DNA of 64,000 nucleotides from Kitagawia praeruptora (GCA_037693485.1 CM075348.1:34838501-34902500); one strand, 5' to 3'. Shown: positions 36,150 to 47,355, counted from the stretch's first letter. Translations and numbers: made by a program. Notes: a model not told the origin generated them from the sequence alone.

Positions 36150-37240
36150 AGCTTAGGCAAAAATATAGTGCATGCTCTCAGCAAGTTAATGTATGAAGAT
36201 CGTGAAATTTTCAGAAACATTAATGTGTCAAAATTGTGGGTTGTTTTGAAATTATGGACTGTAGGATCCGTTTGGCATTTTTTGTTTAAAACTGCCGATG
36301 TTGTATGAAAAAGTATTGTCGGAAAAAGTTGATATCCACTGTATTTGGTAAAATTAATGATCAATCTACTATGCAAGTGAAAGCAGAAAAATAGCTTATT
36401 GGTTAAAAAAGCCATTAAACTTGATACTATATTATATACTATATATAATTTTTTGCAAATTAAGCAAGTTTTATTTTCACATAATAACCTAATAAATTCT
36501 TGTAAATTGCAGAAAAATTTATCCAACCTGACACTTTTAAAAGTGGCACTAGAAGCTACTTGGTAGTTTTCTGGACGCATGAACAATGTAATTGGACGTT
36601 GCTGCTTACCCACCCGGCTTAGACGCCAAGGCTTTATCTGCATTGAACTTTTGAGAAATGAGTACCATTTCCAAATTTGAAAAAGAAAAATTGTGAAAGC
36701 TTACAACCAAAAAAGTGGAAATTTAGTAAGACAACAGAGTGAATTTTGTCTAATGTGACTTGTTCCTCTGTTTTAGTGTTTATTACTAGTAGTAAAAGTT
36801 AGTAAATGCCTTCTTTCAGGTTCTTATAGTTCTGTGTTCCCCTGCTATTTTCCTGGTAGCAGAACCCTTCTACGTTCTACCAATAAGAGTTCTTTAAATG
36901 ATCTAAATTATTCAACTTATTATGACAGAGCCAATTCAAACTACTACAATATTCTATTAGCTATTGCCTATTAATGAATAGTTAATTTGCCTGGAAAAAA
37001 AGGAGAATAAAATAAGAGGGAAAGGTGAAGGAAGAAAAACTTGCATCCAAAAGTCAAAGCCATAACTAAATCCCACTTAAATGGTCAAAACTATTGTTTC
37101 TTTTCTACAACTGAATCATGGAAGATAAAATACGACTGATAATTTGATAACTAGCCCAAAAAGATCCAATTCTCGCACATGCCAATGTACAGAACTTCTA
37201 CCACTTTTCTTTCACCCCCTTTTTCTCTTCCGCTCCCGCA
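36150..37240. other. Gene-less stretch
   Basis: AT-rich with no recognisable coding domain or element ends. A minus-strand open frame at 36077-36643 shows no homology I recognise. Confidence 0.4.
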
Positions 37241-37244
37241 ACCT

Positions 37245-37856
37245 CTACAACTCCCTCATCCTCTTCGCTTCATCCACCGTCTTTCCTTCTCCACTCTCAC
37301 CACCACTCTTGGCGCTCTCACCTCCACCATGAATAGCTTGTTCTTTTTTCACTTTGCTTTTGCCTTTGTCTTTCCGGCCTTCAATGAATTCAACTTGTCT
37401 CTTCAATTCGTCAATTTCATTTTCTTCTTTTTTCTTTTTTTGTAAAGCATATTCATACTTCTTGTACATTAAACTTCTCCGAGTCTTCCTCATAAAATCC
37501 ACCATATATTCTATGCCCTCCTTTTGCACTTCTTCGGGCTGAGAGCTAAAGTCACTCTCAAACCAATCCAATTCTTTAGAAATACAAAATTGGTTCCAAG
37601 CTTCTGCCCATTTAGGATTTATCGTCTTCATCAAATTACGACCATCTAAAAACCAATCTATTGAAGGAGTATCGACGCTGGGTTGAGGGATGAACTTTAT
37701 GTTCATTTCCTCGTCGGAAGGAGTTGCACACTTAAATTCCAGAAACTCTTTCTCATCTTCTTTATCAACCTTCTTGATAAGGTTCATTACATTGCCTTCC
37801 TTGCCTTCCAGTTTACCCTTGCCCTTTTTGTTTTTATTGCCCTTTTTGTTGCCCAT
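37245..37856 (-). CDS. Unrecognised lysine-rich charged protein, 203 aa
   Basis: Starts MGNKKGNKNKKGKGK at 37856 and ends at 37245. Segments: a basic N-terminus; a central part with CATPSDEEMNIKFIPQPSVD, DWFLDGRNLMKTINPKWAEA and NQFCISKELDWFESDF; a helical Lys/Glu-rich part (LMYKKYEYALQKKKKEENEI, then DELKRQVEFIEGRKDKGKSK); and a Gly/Ser-rich tail. A closely similar but broken copy lies at 10440-10885 on the same strand, so the sequence is duplicated in this genome. I recognise no domain. It may be a low-copy host gene family or a transposon passenger; the shared open frame and mostly conservative differences favour past protein-level selection. Confidence 0.55.
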   Translation of the reverse strand: MGNKKGNKNKKGKGKLEGKEGNVMNLIKKVDKEDEKEFLEFKCATPSDEEMNIKFIPQPSVDTPSIDWFLDGRNLMKTINPKWAEAWNQFCISKELDWFESDFSSQPEEVQKEGIEYMVDFMRKTRRSLMYKKYEYALQKKKKEENEIDELKRQVEFIEGRKDKGKSKVKKEQAIHGGGESAKSGGESGEGKTVDEAKRMREL

Positions 37857-38298
37857 TACAAGGCCTCTTGCTACAAATTAACTTACACAAACTCCTCAAC
37901 ACACACTAAGACTCAACGCCACGAACAGAATATATAAACAAGAGTTTACAATCCCCACACTCGTCTCCTCCGATTAATTAATAAAAAAACCTAATTCCTC
38001 ACACCCCAGCCCTTTTAACCCTTTCATCTTCTAACTTGGGCCTGGCTTTTTTTGTACGTTGAAGTTGAGAATGACAAATTAACCCGATCTAATGGATATT
38101 GATCCAAAATTTGATTTTTTTTATGTACCAAACTCGAATTTTTCGATTTGAATATGGATTTAAATTTTAAATTCGAAAATTTTGGATTTTATGTTTACCG
38201 ATTTGAAATTAAATCCGGAATCTGGAACTCGATCCAAATCCGAAATTCGAAAAATACCCTGAATTTATATATATACACATTATTTTATGGGCTTGCTT

Positions 38299-38469
38299 TT
38301 CCTGAGATTACCTCAGTTAAGTTTACTGAGTTAATTAAAAAAACAATACAAAAATAAGGTTATTTTTGTAAATACAGAAGACCATGTTAAGTTATTACAA
38401 AATTGCCCCTGCGGGGCCAGTTATTTTATAAAGAATATCTCAGGTAAGTTCCTGAGGTAACCTCAGGAA
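38299..38469. mobile_element. 171-bp MITE-like inverted repeat
   Basis: The ends ttcctgag(a)ttacctcag and the reverse of cctgaggtaacctcaggaa face each other, followed by a second facing pair (taagtttactgag / ctcaggtaagtt). A GCCCCTGCGGGGCC motif sits inside at 38404. Target duplication not resolved. Confidence 0.55.
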
Positions 38470-38474
38470 CATTA

Positions 38475-39612
38475 TTCTCTTATTTTATATATATAATATA
38501 TTATACATTTTAATAAGGGTGATGCTAAATGCACTTCAAGATTGCTTTATACAGTTCACTCAAATTACTGTTTAATCCTTATGCTTCTTAACTGTTTAAA
38601 AATTCTATAAATTTCTTTTTCCAACGTGATCATTGATTAGCACTATAAATTAAATAATAAATGTTCATTAAGTACTTAATTCATTAGCAGCGTACTATTT
38701 ACAATAGTTAACATACAAATAAAAATAAAAATATATACTTTTAGTTATGACATTATATTTATATTTTTAGTAATATAATGTATTGGATAATAGGAATAAA
38801 GTTGTATTTTAAAAAATTAGTGGAACCGTGATAAATCTTAAAATAATTTTATATTAAACTTACAAATTTTGCAATATTATGAAGATATATTTTTACTTTA
38901 ATAAAATTAAATTGATCATATGATCAATATATAATTTACTTAACATGAATTTGTGTCACATGATTATAAAAAATTATTATTTTTTGTCAATTTTTAAAAT
39001 TTTAATAAATATGTCCCATGATCTTTATCATTTTCATTAATTTTTATGATTTTTATACTAAATACTATTAAATTATATTACTATTATATTAATTTTCTAT
39101 ATTAATATAAAAATCGAAACATTGAAAATTTCGATTGATTCTTTTTTCGATTGTACACTCTATTTAATAATAATTAAAAATATTTAAAAAAAATCTAAAC
39201 ATAGTACAAGTATTAGTGTAACATTAAAAAAAATTATGTATCGCACAAATTTTATGCTAGTATATATAATTTTGACACTATTTGATTTATTACATAAATT
39301 TAGTTATACTTTATATCAACCCGTTACTTAATAATATTTTGATAAAATTATAATTATTTTCATAAAATATTAAATAGTTATTAAAAAGTGTAATTACATT
39401 AATTTATTCAAATATCTAACATAAATTTAAAATTTATAAATTATTTTAAGATTATAATATTTACTAATATGCAATTTAAGTTTTCTTTTCATAATTAATA
39501 TGTTTAAAAATTCAAGATTATTAATTTTAATTAGTTTATTTAATATATAATTATATTAAAATAATTAATTTATGTTTATATTTCATTTTATATATTATAT
39601 ATTTTTTAAGTA
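38475..39612. other. Extremely AT-rich gene-less stretch
   Basis: More than 80% A+T. A degraded Helitron-like 3' end (gtatcgcacaaattttatgCTAGT) occurs at about 39238-39257. Confidence 0.4.
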
Positions 39613-39800
39613 CTCCCTCCGTCCCATCCATTTGTTAACACTTTCCTTTTAGGGGTGTCCCTCCCAATTGTTAACATTTCTAAACTTTCCTAAAATAGTA
39701 AAGTTTTATAATATAAAAATTAACTACATCCACTATACTTACTTTATACATTAAATCTATTTTATAAGAAGATTTAAATACTCGCTCAACTTCCAAAAAT
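39613..39800 (+). mobile_element. Truncated Stowaway-type MITE
   Basis: Begins with ctccctccgtcccatcc preceded by TA, the common Stowaway terminus. The matching right terminus is absent. Confidence 0.55.
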
Positions 39801-40464
39801 ATATAAGGGGACCTCACTTGAGAGATGTTATTTATTTGACTGCCCGGTCATATACTTGCTAAACTATCTGGTCACTCACATCTTGATTATTTTCAAATAT
39901 CGATATGAGTATTTTTGGTTACCTCCTCCACACTCGAGGGGTAAGATTGATGGAACAAGTTTATATCTATTAACAAGCATCAGCTTGGGAAATATTTGTG
40001 AATTTTCCTTTCCAACTAGATACGACTACTTTGTGGAGTCTTATTAACAAGTATTATACTTGGGGAAAGGGGGACGAACTTTACGTTTCAGAGTCATGGA
40101 TGTTATTGAACTAGGAGACGCGTAAGTGGCCGAGTGGCGCCGGTCCAGCAATGGCCCAACCGTTGGCCGGGGGGTTCCAGAGGGCGGGCGATCCGTCGGT
40201 GCTTCCTTCTACATGTAGAGAACAAATGATGGAGCATGACATGCGACTGATCATCGTAAATGTTGTGGCTCCTGGCGCGGCAAGCTCCCGTATTAGTTCA
40301 TCTTCCAAATTGGGAAATTTTCTGCAACACTATCTTTGTTGGCAGGGTTAAAAAGTGCTTGAAACTGAAATTGCAATATTTTCCTACAAGTTCCATGATA
40401 ATGATGTTATCTTGCTTATCTTTGGCATAGCGGATATTCCCACAGAAAATACAATTTGAGTTAC

Positions 40465-41564
40465 TGTAAAGCATAATGTAATGTAATATGTAATAGAGGA
40501 CATATATAACTCAACTAGGATAAAAGATAAATAATATTAACTCTATACAGGGATCGTGAAAGTTGAAGAACAGGCATCAACAAGGATCAAGTCGCTGAAA
40601 GAAGTTCATTAACATGATCAAGCCTCAATGATAGAATAAGATGTACAGATGATTCAGTTGAAGGGCCAAAAGATTACAGTGGTCTTAAAGACATGATACA
40701 AAGACCATGAGTGAATGTTAGTCGTTTGTGAACCAGACCAGTTGCACTAGGCGTCAACACTTCACAAAGGAATCGAAGTATCTAACTCAGAAAAACTGTT
40801 AAGAGGTATGATTGAGTTTAGAGCAGTATTGATATCCTCCATTTTGGAAACTGCATATTTAAGGATGTCAAATTAAGAGGAAAATGAATAGTATTCAAAA
40901 TCACTATTCATGTGAATAGTAACCGAAATAACTATTCATATGAATAGTAACCGAAATCACTATTCACATGAATAGTACTATTCATATGAATAGTAACCGA
41001 AATTACTATTCATGAATAGTAACAAAAATTACTATTCATCCGGGGCCCACGTGAATAGTACTGTTCAAATAGTGGCTGGTGGGGCCCACATGAAATAAAA
41101 ATTTTCAGCAGACGCGTTTTGGTTGGTGGAATAGTGGTTACTATGCAGATGGGGCCCACGTGAATAGTACAGCATAGTGACTTTCTAAAATCTATAAATA
41201 GGCATGTTGTATTTCATTTCAAAACACACCTCAACACACAACTTTCTCTCTCTCTTAAATATCTTCTCTGTGTAAGCTGCTAGACAGTCCATCTAGTAGG
41301 AAAGCCGGCTTAGCCCGCTTTCAGGAAGTGTCGGATAGAAGGTCCTCGTGCCTAAACTATCCTTAGGAGTGTTCGAGTTTTTGAAGCTAATCCGTTGGAT
41401 TAGAAGTTGTAACACCCCTTGGGTTTTTATCAGTTTAAAGATATTTTCCCGAACCAATTGTTTTATTTTGATTCAGTTGTTGATCTCATTTTTCACATCT
41501 CGAAAATCGAAATATTTTTAAATAACGTATTCAACCCCCCTTCTACGTTATTCCGGACCTAACA
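40465..41564 (+). repeat. 5' LTR
   Basis: Starts TGTAAAGCATAATG and ends CCGGACCTAACA. A TATA box, tctataaata, is at 41191-41200, so transcription should start near 41225. The upstream part contains a cluster of actattcatatgaatagt palindromes (40890-41040) and ggggcccac(g/a)tg repeats, likely regulatory. Confidence 0.95.
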
Positions 41565-41565
41565 A

Positions 41566-41579
41566 TTGGCATCAGAGCA
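41566..41579 (+). other. Primer-binding site (initiator tRNA-Met type)
   Basis: TTGGCATCAGAGCA directly follows the 5' LTR. It matches the usual complement of the initiator tRNA-Met 3' end at most positions, with one internal mismatch. Confidence 0.85.
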
Positions 41580-41611
41580 AGTTGATCGATATACAGATCA
41601 GATCCGGTGCG

Positions 41612-41790
41612 ATACGTCATTGTTCACAGATACGGGACTATTCACATATGCGACACTATTCACAAATACGGTACTATTCACAGATACGGTACTGTTCACA
41701 GATACGGTACTGTTCACAGATACGGTACTATTTACATATACTATTCACAGATACGGTACTGTTCATAAATACCGTACTGTTCATTTTGAG
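41612..41790 (+). repeat. 18-bp tandem repeat in the retrotransposon leader
   Basis: About nine imperfect units of acggtactgttcacagat lie between the primer-binding site and the gag start codon. Confidence 0.9.
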
Positions 41791-41823
41791 CCACTCTGTT
41801 ACTATACAAAAAGCCATACAATC

Positions 41824-43572
41824 ATGACAGAGAAAACACAAACTCCAACAACAAGCAGATATGAATCAATTAGAGTTCCAATACTCAGGGCATCAGAATA
41901 TCCCATATGGAAGGTGAAGATGGAAATATTTCTGGAGGCTACAGATCCAGAGTACTTAGACAGAATCCATGATGGTCCACATAAGCCTACAAAATTGTCT
42001 GTTGCAGTTGCTGGAGAAGAACAGAAAATGATTCCAAAAGAGAAGAAAGACTACACTCTTGAAGATATCTCCTCTATTAGCAAAGATGCTAAAGTAAGGC
42101 ATTTATTACATAACGCCCTTGACAATGTTATGTCTAACAGGGTCATTGGATGCAAAACTGCTAAGGAGATTTGGGATGCTTTGGAAGTCAAATGTCAAGG
42201 AACCAAAGCCATCAAAAAGAACAGGAAAACAATACTCACACAGGAGTACGAGCACTTTGACTCAAATGCTGATGAGTCATTAACAGACATATATGACAGA
42301 TTCCTGAAATTGTTGAATGATCTATCATTGGTAGATAAGGAGTATAATCTTGAAGACTCCAATCTGAAATTCTTGTTGGCTCTTCCTGAGAAATGGGACT
42401 TAAAGGCCACTACCATCAGAGACAATCATGATCTAGAAGACATGTCCCTTGATGAAATCTATGGAATGCTTAAGACTCATGAGCTTGAGATGGAACAAAG
42501 AAGCAAGAGGCATGGAAGCAAGACCAAGTCAATTGCTCTTAAAGCTGAGGAGAAAGCTTCTAAAGAAATTGCTGTGAAAAAGAGTCAATCCAAAGGAAAG
42601 GCTCTTATTACAAAGTCTGATACTGAGTCATCAAATTCTGATGATGACTCAAACTCTGACAATCTCACAGACTCTGATGATGATGGTAGTGATGCTGAGA
42701 TGATACAACTTGCAGCCCTAATGGTGAAAGGCTTCAAGAAGATGGCTTACAAGAACTTCAGGAAGGGAAAGAAGTTCACACGAAGAGATTCAAATTTTGA
42801 CAAGAAGAATTTCAGAAAAGCTAAGGGAAAGGAAAGCAGGTCTGGGAAAGTCGACAAGTCCAAGATCACATGCTATAATTGTGGTGAGAAAGGACATTTT
42901 GCACCTGAGTGCAAGAGAGCCAAAGCTGATAAAAGTCAAGCTTACATCACAAAGAAGAAGGACTGGGCTGACACTTCAGACTCTGAAGATGAGGTGAACT
43001 ACGCCTTGATGGCAAATGTTGATAGTATCTCTGAAGCTACTGAGACCAAGGTACCTCACTCTATTCTAGCTTTTGATACTACTGATATATCTGAGTTAAG
43101 ACTCTTTCTTAAAAACTTGCATGTTAGCTATAGAGATCAGACTTTAGAAAATGAAAGAATAAAATCTGAAAGTCTAGACCTTAGAAAGAGAAATGATTAT
43201 CTAGAATCAGAATTAGTCCAGATGTTAGAAATTCAGAAAGAGAGAGATGATGCTATTTTTGTTAAAAATGAATTATTGAAAAAGCATGCTTATCTTGAAT
43301 CTAAACTTGCTAAAGAAAGAAACATTCTTAAAATTTGGACTAACTCTGGTAAGAAAACTCAGGATATCATAGACAATGATTGTTGGAAAGAAGGTCTAGG
43401 TTACACTGATAAAAAGAAAACTGTCAACCTAGAAGCTGAGACCTCTAAACCTGTATTTACTGAAAAGGCTGCAAAACCCAAAATTAATCATGTGAGGTTT
43501 GTACCAAAATCTGACAAACCAAAACAGGATAAAGCCAAATTAGTAGATATTAGTTCAATGTCTCAGAAATAG
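41824..43572 (+). CDS. gag: Sirevirus gag (first part, to in-frame TAG)
   Basis: The start chosen is the ATG at 41824 (MTEKTQTPTTSRYES), the first ATG in frame after the leader repeats. Residues about 30-240 are the UBN2/Copia gag domain (YPIWKVKMEIFLEA, EIWDALEVKCQGT, YDRFLKLLNDL). An acidic Ser/Asp-rich stretch follows (about 265-295). The zinc knuckle CYNCGEKGHFAPEC is near residue 350, and a coiled-coil-like tail lies at about 425-510. The product forms the cytoplasmic virus-like particle. The frame stops at TAG 43570-43572 but continues open in the same frame beyond it. Confidence 0.92.
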   Translation: MTEKTQTPTTSRYESIRVPILRASEYPIWKVKMEIFLEATDPEYLDRIHDGPHKPTKLSVAVAGEEQKMIPKEKKDYTLEDISSISKDAKVRHLLHNALDNVMSNRVIGCKTAKEIWDALEVKCQGTKAIKKNRKTILTQEYEHFDSNADESLTDIYDRFLKLLNDLSLVDKEYNLEDSNLKFLLALPEKWDLKATTIRDNHDLEDMSLDEIYGMLKTHELEMEQRSKRHGSKTKSIALKAEEKASKEIAVKKSQSKGKALITKSDTESSNSDDDSNSDNLTDSDDDGSDAEMIQLAALMVKGFKKMAYKNFRKGKKFTRRDSNFDKKNFRKAKGKESRSGKVDKSKITCYNCGEKGHFAPECKRAKADKSQAYITKKKDWADTSDSEDEVNYALMANVDSISEATETKVPHSILAFDTTDISELRLFLKNLHVSYRDQTLENERIKSESLDLRKRNDYLESELVQMLEIQKERDDAIFVKNELLKKHAYLESKLAKERNILKIWTNSGKKTQDIIDNDCWKEGLGYTDKKKTVNLEAETSKPVFTEKAAKPKINHVRFVPKSDKPKQDKAKLVDISSMSQK

Positions 43573-44064
43573 CTTAAACACAAGCTGAAGGAGTTAAAAA
43601 GAATAAACAAGGTAAAAGAACCTAGGAAAAACAGAAATGGAAAGGTAGGCATCAGTAAAAGCAATAACTATATGCCTATTCCCAATGCTCCTAGGAAGAA
43701 ATGTTATAACTGTGGAAGTCCTAACCATATTGCTGCTTTTTGCAGGAAGAATAAAAATATAAACTCTACACCTCCTAAGTCAGGAGTTAAGAGTGGTTCA
43801 GTTAGGTTTAAGCCAGAAAATCCTTGTTTTCACTGTGGTAGTATTTGGCATTCTATTTATACATGCAAAGAGTACCATAATTTGTATTATGATTATTACG
43901 AATGTAAACCCTCTTTGAATAAATTCAAGATTGATTCTACATGTATAAATTCTGATAAAAAGAATGTTAGCACAAACTCTGATAAGACTTCTGCTGCAAA
44001 AGCTAACAAAATTAATAAGGTCAAAGGATCCAAGCAAGTCTGGGTCCTTAAAACTAATCATTAG
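43573..44064 (+). pseudogene. Gag C-terminal region with further zinc-knuckle-like motifs, cut off by TAG on both sides
   Basis: Same frame as gag and pol. It encodes basic sequence, CYNCGSPNHIAAFC (about 43700) and a second Cys/His cluster CFHCGSIWHSIYTC (about 43825), then ends at TAG 44062-44064. A TGA follows at 44074-44076 before pol continues in the same frame. A pyrimidine-rich stretch ending tttttgtgattgcag (44068-44082) resembles a 3' splice site, though splicing is unproven. Either these stops are recent damage or gag and pol are made separately. Confidence 0.7.
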
Positions 44065-44076
44065 TGGTTTTTGTGA

Positions 44077-47000
44077 TTGCAGGGTAACAGGAAAAATATC
44101 CTTGTTCTGGACAGTGGATGCTCAAGACACATGACTGGAAATAAAGCCCTGCTATCAGAATTTGTGGAAAAGGCTGGCCCAAGTGTTTTTTATGGAGATG
44201 GCAACATAGGAAGGACTCTGGGATATGGCAATATCAAACTTGGGAATGTCATCATTGAATCTGTAGCTCTAGTCTCAGGACTCAAACATAATCTGCTAAG
44301 TGTGAGTCAAATCTGTGACAGAGGTTATCATGTGGGTTTCTTTGAAGAACACGGTGAAGTTGTAAGCAAATCTACAGGAAAAGTTGTTCTGAATGGATAC
44401 AGGCATGGTAACATTTATGAAGCCAAGCTTTCAACAAACTCTGATGGCTCTGCAATCTGTCTACTGAGTAGAGCATCAATTGAAGAAAGCTGGGATTGGC
44501 ACAAGAGACTTTCTCATCTGAATTTCAACAGCATTAATGAGCTAGTGAAGAAAGATCTTGTAAGAGGATTGCCCAAATCAGTTTTTACTCCAGATGGCCT
44601 ATGTGACTCATGTCAAAAGGCAAAACAAAGGAAAACTTCATTCAAAAGTAAGACTGAATCCTCAATTCTTGAGCCATATCACTTATTGCATGTTGATTTA
44701 TTTGGTCCAGTAAATATAATGTCTATTGGAAAGAAAAGATATGCTTTGGTTATTGTTGATGAATACACCAGATATACATGGGTATATTTCATGCACAAGA
44801 AAGAAGAAACTGCATCAATCTTAACAGAGCATGTCAGACAACTGGACAAAGGATCTAAGCATACAGTGAAAATCATAAGGAGTGATAATGGCACTGAGTT
44901 CAAGAATGCAGTCATGGAAGAGTTTTGTAAAGAAAATGGAATAAAGCAAGAATTCTCTGCACCTGGAACTCCACAACAAAATGGAGTAGTAGAGAGAAAG
45001 AACAGGACTCTCATAGAAGCTGCAAGGACCATGCTTGATGAAGCAAAGCTGCCAACTTACTTCTGGGCTGAAGCTGTGCAAGCTGCTTGTTTCACACAGA
45101 ATGCTACACTCATAAACAAGCATGGTAAAACACCATATGAGATGGTGAAAAATAAGAAGCCGAACCTGAAGTACTTTCATGTGTTTGGATGTAAATGTTT
45201 TGTTCTTAAGACTCATCCAGAACAGCTTTCCAAATTTGATTTAAAAGCTGATGAAGGAATCTTTGTTGGATACCCACTATCCACAAAAGCATTCAGAGTC
45301 TACAATCTGAGAACAAAAGTGGTCATGGAATCTATCCATGTGTCTTTTGATGATAAGAAGATAACAGGACTTGAAGACTTTGATGAACATGACCAGCTGA
45401 GATTTGAGAATGAAGAAATAAATGCTGATCTACAAAATTCTGATACTCTTTCAGACTCTATTGTTCAATCTATACCAGTAGATCAGACAGCAGCACATGT
45501 TGAGGGGGAGCAAGTGAACAATGAAAATGAACCCCAATCAAGTGAAGAAACATCAAAGAATGCATCTGCTGGTTCATTAAACTCTGATTCATCAAACTCT
45601 GAAAGCAACAGCTCAGGGGGAGCAAACAATGATTTTGGATCTACTAGTCATCACACTCAACACAATCATGAACTTGGAGAATCATCAAGATCAAATCTGC
45701 CAAGACAAAGGGTATGGAGTAGAGCGCATCCCTTTGAACAGATCATTGGTGAACCGGACACGGGTGTACAGACTAGAAGAGCAACACAGAATGAATGCAA
45801 TTTCGCAGGATTTTTATCTCAAATTGAACCTAAAAAGGTTGATGAAGCTCTTGATGATCCAGATTGGGTAACTGCAATGCAGGAAGAACTCAATCAGTTC
45901 GAAAGGCTGAAAGTATGGAAGCTGGTGCCAAGACCAAAAGATAAATCTGTAATTGGCACTAGATGGGTGTTTAGGAATAAACTGGATGAAAATGGTATTG
46001 TTACGAAGAACAAGGCTCGATTGGTAGCAAAGGGTTACTCTCAAGAAGAAGGAATTGATTATGATGAAACCTATGCTCCAGTTGCAAGGCTTGAAGCAAT
46101 CAGGATGTTCTTAGCATTTGCTGCACACTCCAACTTTAAGGTTTTTCAGATGGATGTGAAGAGTGCATTTTTGAACGGAGATCTAGAGGAAGAAGTCTAT
46201 GTTGAACAACCCCCTGGGTTCGAAGACAAGGAATTTGAAGGTTTTGTGTACTTTCTCTTCAAAGCTGTCTATGGTCTCAAGCAAGCCCCTCGAACATGGT
46301 ATGATACTCTCTCCAAGTTCTTACTTGAAAATGGTTTTACAAGAGGTATCATCGACAAAACTCTCTTTCATAAAAAGCATAAAAATGATATAATTCTGGT
46401 GCAAGTATATGTGGATGATATAATATTTGGTTCTACTAATGATTTGTTATGCAAGAGATTTGCTAAGCTAATGCAGAGTAGGTACGAGATGAGCATGATG
46501 GGTGAGTTGTCCTTCTTCCTTGGACTTCAAGTTGTTCAGAAGCCTGATGGTATTTTTATCTGCCAATCAAAATACATAAAGGATCTTCTGAAGAAGTATG
46601 GGCTGGAAGAAGCAGCTACTGCCAAGACCCCGATGCCAACTGCAGTCATGCTTGATGAAGATAAATCTGGTAAGTCAGTTGACATCACGAAGTATCGAGG
46701 TATGATCGGCTCTCTCTTGTACTTAACTGCTAGTAGACCAGATATTATGTTCGCAACTTGTCTATGTGCTAGATTCCAGGCTAACCCTAAAAAGTCACAT
46801 CTTATAGCTGTTAAACGTATTTTCAGATACCTTAAGGGAACCCCCAATCTTGGGATTTGGTACCCTAAAGGAACAGGTTTTGACCTAATTGGCTATACAG
46901 ATTCTGACTTCGCAGGTTGTAAGATTGATCGGAAAAGTACTTCTGGAAGTTGTCAGTTTCTAGGAAGAAGGTTGGTATCTTGGTACAGCAAGAAGCAACA

Positions 47001-47355
47001 CTCAGTATCTACCTCGACAGCCGAAGCAGAATACATTGCGGCAGGTAGTTGTTGTGCTCAGATCCTGTGGATGAGGAATCAACTTCAGGACTATGGACTC
47101 ATGTTGGACAAAATTCCAATTCTATGCGACAACACGAGTGCCATTGCCATTGCCAACAATCCAGTTCAACACACCAGGACTAAGCACATTGATATCAGGT
47201 ATCATTTCTTACGAGAGCATGTCATGAATGGAACTGTGGTATTATATTTTGTTCCCACAGATCAACAAATTGCAGACATCTTTACTAAACCACTGGATGA
47301 ATCCACTTTCTCCAGGTTAGTTGGTGAACTTGGGATGTTAAATCTGTCTAATTAA
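44077..47355 (+). CDS. pol: Sirevirus pol polyprotein (protease, integrase, reverse transcriptase, RNase H)
   Basis: Open for about 1,090 codons. Aspartic protease motif LVLDSGCSRHMTG is near the start. The integrase zinc domain (WHKRLSHLN...CDSCQKAK, about 44495-44630) is followed by the DDE core (VDLFGPV, IRSDNGTEF, NGVVERKNRTL, 44690-45010). Reverse transcriptase follows, with ARLVAKGYSQ, FQMDVKSAFLNGDL and catalytic YVDD (46410), then RNase H with YTDSDFAG, RKSTSG and STAEAEYIA. It ends at TAA 47353-47355. All catalytic motifs are present. The upstream stops at 44062 and 44074 mean expression as one Gag-Pol product would need readthrough or splicing. Confidence 0.93.
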   Translation: MQGNRKNILVLDSGCSRHMTGNKALLSEFVEKAGPSVFYGDGNIGRTLGYGNIKLGNVIIESVALVSGLKHNLLSVSQICDRGYHVGFFEEHGEVVSKSTGKVVLNGYRHGNIYEAKLSTNSDGSAICLLSRASIEESWDWHKRLSHLNFNSINELVKKDLVRGLPKSVFTPDGLCDSCQKAKQRKTSFKSKTESSILEPYHLLHVDLFGPVNIMSIGKKRYALVIVDEYTRYTWVYFMHKKEETASILTEHVRQLDKGSKHTVKIIRSDNGTEFKNAVMEEFCKENGIKQEFSAPGTPQQNGVVERKNRTLIEAARTMLDEAKLPTYFWAEAVQAACFTQNATLINKHGKTPYEMVKNKKPNLKYFHVFGCKCFVLKTHPEQLSKFDLKADEGIFVGYPLSTKAFRVYNLRTKVVMESIHVSFDDKKITGLEDFDEHDQLRFENEEINADLQNSDTLSDSIVQSIPVDQTAAHVEGEQVNNENEPQSSEETSKNASAGSLNSDSSNSESNSSGGANNDFGSTSHHTQHNHELGESSRSNLPRQRVWSRAHPFEQIIGEPDTGVQTRRATQNECNFAGFLSQIEPKKVDEALDDPDWVTAMQEELNQFERLKVWKLVPRPKDKSVIGTRWVFRNKLDENGIVTKNKARLVAKGYSQEEGIDYDETYAPVARLEAIRMFLAFAAHSNFKVFQMDVKSAFLNGDLEEEVYVEQPPGFEDKEFEGFVYFLFKAVYGLKQAPRTWYDTLSKFLLENGFTRGIIDKTLFHKKHKNDIILVQVYVDDIIFGSTNDLLCKRFAKLMQSRYEMSMMGELSFFLGLQVVQKPDGIFICQSKYIKDLLKKYGLEEAATAKTPMPTAVMLDEDKSGKSVDITKYRGMIGSLLYLTASRPDIMFATCLCARFQANPKKSHLIAVKRIFRYLKGTPNLGIWYPKGTGFDLIGYTDSDFAGCKIDRKSTSGSCQFLGRRLVSWYSKKQHSVSTSTAEAEYIAAGSCCAQILWMRNQLQDYGLMLDKIPILCDNTSAIAIANNPVQHTRTKHIDIRYHFLREHVMNGTVVLYFVPTDQQIADIFTKPLDESTFSRLVGELGMLNLSN

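Noticed and set aside
36077..36643. 188-codon minus-strand open frame
   Set aside because: Overlaps the plus-strand spliced exon candidate, AT-driven composition, no recognisable domain.
40111..40351. GC-rich patch with short open frames on both strands, considered as organellar or rRNA insertion
   Set aside because: No rRNA, tRNA or organellar gene recognised and no homology I can name; too short to call.
41566..41823. Starting gag at the first open codon after the LTR
   Set aside because: The extension would translate the primer-binding site and the 18-bp leader repeats and has no ATG; the ATG at 41824 begins the conserved gag region.
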